Source: Actinobacteria bacterium ADurb.Bin346
Lineage (GTDB): Bacteria; Actinomycetota; Humimicrobiia; Humimicrobiales; Humimicrobiaceae
Length of the DNA: 6,463 nt
NCBI GenBank assembly: GCA_002068775.1
Contig: MWAX01000034.1
Span: forward strand, 1 to 6,463
Reading direction: 5' to 3'
Each line of letters opens with the position of its first letter. Within the stretch, counting starts at the first letter, position 1. A program made the position numbers and the translations under genes. The notes under the pieces are model-generated. The model did not search any database. It was not told the DNA's origin and saw only the letters and a program-made list of their open reading frames with translations. Below are positions 5,337 to 6,463 of the stretch, in pieces.

Positions 5337-6443
5337 TTAAAAATTAAATTTGTATTGCCACAGCCCATACTCCTCACGGATTTTGATGAGGACTTTCTGC
5401 AGGGCTTCATTTAACGGCACTCCTTTGTCTTTTCTTTCAATCCAGGCAAGGTATTCCTTTTCACCGGCTGTATATATTCTCTGCTGTCCAGGAGCTTTTT
5501 TTGATGCACGCAACTGCCGGAGTATGCTGCCCGTTGTTTTTTTAAAATCAGACGGCTCAGTAAAACATTCTATATTAATTGCAATAAAGAAATGCCCGAG
5601 CCGGCTCTTTACTCTTTTGCCGCTGCTGTCAATATCAGAAAGACTCTTTAAAAATAAGCCGCCCTGAAGGGCAGAGGAAAGAATCTCCACCACTGTTGCA
5701 TAACCGTAACCTTTATATCCTGCAAGCTCTTCGCCTATGCCTCCGAGCGGCGCAAGAGCACAGCTGCCATCGTCCAGTCCCTTAAGTACAATGTCCGGAT
5801 CTGTGCCGGTCCTGCCTTCGCTGTCGATTACCCACCCTTCCGGCAGAGTCCTTCCTTCGCGCTGGTACTGCTCTATCTTTCCCCTTTGAGTAATAGATGT
5901 GGCACAGTCAATTGTAAAAGGGAAATCCTCGTCTGTGGGCATGCCAAATACAAGAGGATTTGTACCAAGCATGTTTTCAATGCCAAAGGTGGGCGCAATG
6001 GACGGCCTTGCATTTGTGCCGGTGATGCCGATCATATCCTTCTTTGTAGCCATTATGGCATAATAGCCTGCAAACCCGTAATGGGTCGAATTCCTCACAG
6101 CAGTCATCCCCAGGCCGCATTTCTCTGCTTTTTCTATTGCATACTGCATCGCTTTCTTTGCAATGACCTGCCCCATGCCATTATTGCCGTCAATTACCAT
6201 TGTTGCAGGAGTCTCTTTAATAACCTCTATCTTTGTAACCGGACTCTGCAGCCCCGCCTTTATCCTGTCAAGATAGATTGGTTTAAGCCTTCCTGTTCCA
6301 TGGCTGTCTATACCCCTTTTATCTGCATCAATTAAAACCTCTGCACATATGCCTGCATCATCTGAAGGAACACCTGCTTTTATAAAAGCGTCTGTCATAA
6401 ATTTTTCAAGCTTATCAAAAGATACGTATACTATACCTGCCAA
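5337..6443 (-). CDS. Ldh_2-family malate/L-lactate-type dehydrogenase
   Basis: This 368-residue NAD(P)-dependent 2-hydroxyacid oxidoreductase belongs to the malate/L-lactate dehydrogenase (Ldh_2) family, which is unrelated to classical Rossmann LDH/MDH. Family landmarks are DSHGTGRL (46-53, catalytic-region His48), NSTHYGFAGYY (118-128, His121), TNARPSIAPTFG (143-154), LGTNPLVFGMPT (159-170), QRGKIEQYQREG (186-197), LPEGWVIDSEGRTGTDP (200-216) and LAGYKGYG (240-247). Length is normal and all blocks are intact. Members act on malate, lactate, ureidoglycolate, sulfolactate or sugar-derived 2-oxoacids, and I cannot tell the substrate from sequence. The start is TTG at 6443: AGGAGG (6455-6450) lies 6 bases upstream, an in-frame TGA immediately precedes it, and the next ATG is at codon 16. 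It is separated from the plsY operon by 271 bases, so it is probably its own unit or the end of an upstream operon. Confidence 0.9.
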   Translation of the reverse strand: MAGIVYVSFDKLEKFMTDAFIKAGVPSDDAGICAEVLIDADKRGIDSHGTGRLKPIYLDRIKAGLQSPVTKIEVIKETPATMVIDGNNGMGQVIAKKAMQYAIEKAEKCGLGMTAVRNSTHYGFAGYYAIMATKKDMIGITGTNARPSIAPTFGIENMLGTNPLVFGMPTDEDFPFTIDCATSITQRGKIEQYQREGRTLPEGWVIDSEGRTGTDPDIVLKGLDDGSCALAPLGGIGEELAGYKGYGYATVVEILSSALQGGLFLKSLSDIDSSGKRVKSRLGHFFIAINIECFTEPSDFKKTTGSILRQLRASKKAPGQQRIYTAGEKEYLAWIERKDKGVPLNEALQKVLIKIREEYGLWQYKFNF

Positions 6444-6449
6444 TCAGGA

Positions 6450-6455
6450 CCTCCT
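6450..6455 (-). promoter_or_regulatory. Ribosome binding site fixing a TTG start
   Basis: The minus strand reads AGGAGG followed by a 6-base spacer and TTG at 6443. It is the strongest Shine-Dalgarno sequence in the window and supports initiation at the rare TTG codon rather than at the ATG fifteen codons further in. Confidence 0.8.
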
Positions 6456-6463
6456 GTAATTTC

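Noticed and set aside
5886..6335. Plus-strand 149-codon open frame opposite the dehydrogenase
   Set aside because: The protein is rich in Cys and His, typical of antisense shadows, with no domain, and the opposite strand is fully accounted for by an intact conserved enzyme.

Overview
The window reads as one strand. Every gene I can support lies on the minus strand, and transcription runs from right to left. No RNA genes, insertion sequences, CRISPR arrays or phage genes are visible. Base composition is moderate, with A/T-rich gaps. The genes are bacterial: PlsY belongs to the bacterial PlsX/PlsY route of phospholipid synthesis. The gene set (a CBS-less GuaB3 beside guaA, and a separate chorismate mutase beside a short type I-beta DAHP synthase) would fit a poorly sampled or uncultivated bacterial lineage. 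I cannot assign a phylum from sequence alone.

Layout, in transcriptional order. (1) 6443-5337: an Ldh_2-family malate/L-lactate-type NAD(P)-dependent dehydrogenase, with a TTG start behind a perfect AGGAGG ribosome binding site. (2) 5336-5066: a 271-base A/T-rich gap. It holds a branched inverted repeat with a T-rich tail (probable terminator of the dehydrogenase), a 10-base direct repeat, a plausible sigma-70-type promoter, and a small inverted repeat in the expected leader. (3) 5065 to 1: a tightly packed gene string plsY - guaB3 - guaA - chorismate mutase - aroF - uvrD/pcrA. Successive junctions are: directly abutting, 1-base overlap, 29-base gap, 10-base gap, and 4-base overlap. The last gene runs off the left edge. 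This is almost certainly one operon.

The operon mixes pathways. PlsY makes lysophosphatidate. GuaB3 and GuaA would take IMP to XMP to GMP. DAHP synthase and chorismate mutase are the first shikimate step and the first step of the Phe/Tyr branch. UvrD/PcrA is a repair and replication helicase. The two most interesting points concern enzyme architecture. First, the IMP dehydrogenase next to guaA is the CBS-less GuaB3 type rather than canonical GuaB. Second, the adjacent chorismate mutase and DAHP synthase genes look like an unfused version of the Bacillus-type AroA fusion protein, in the same order. I see no clear evidence of a wholly new system; most of the window is ordinary housekeeping sequence.
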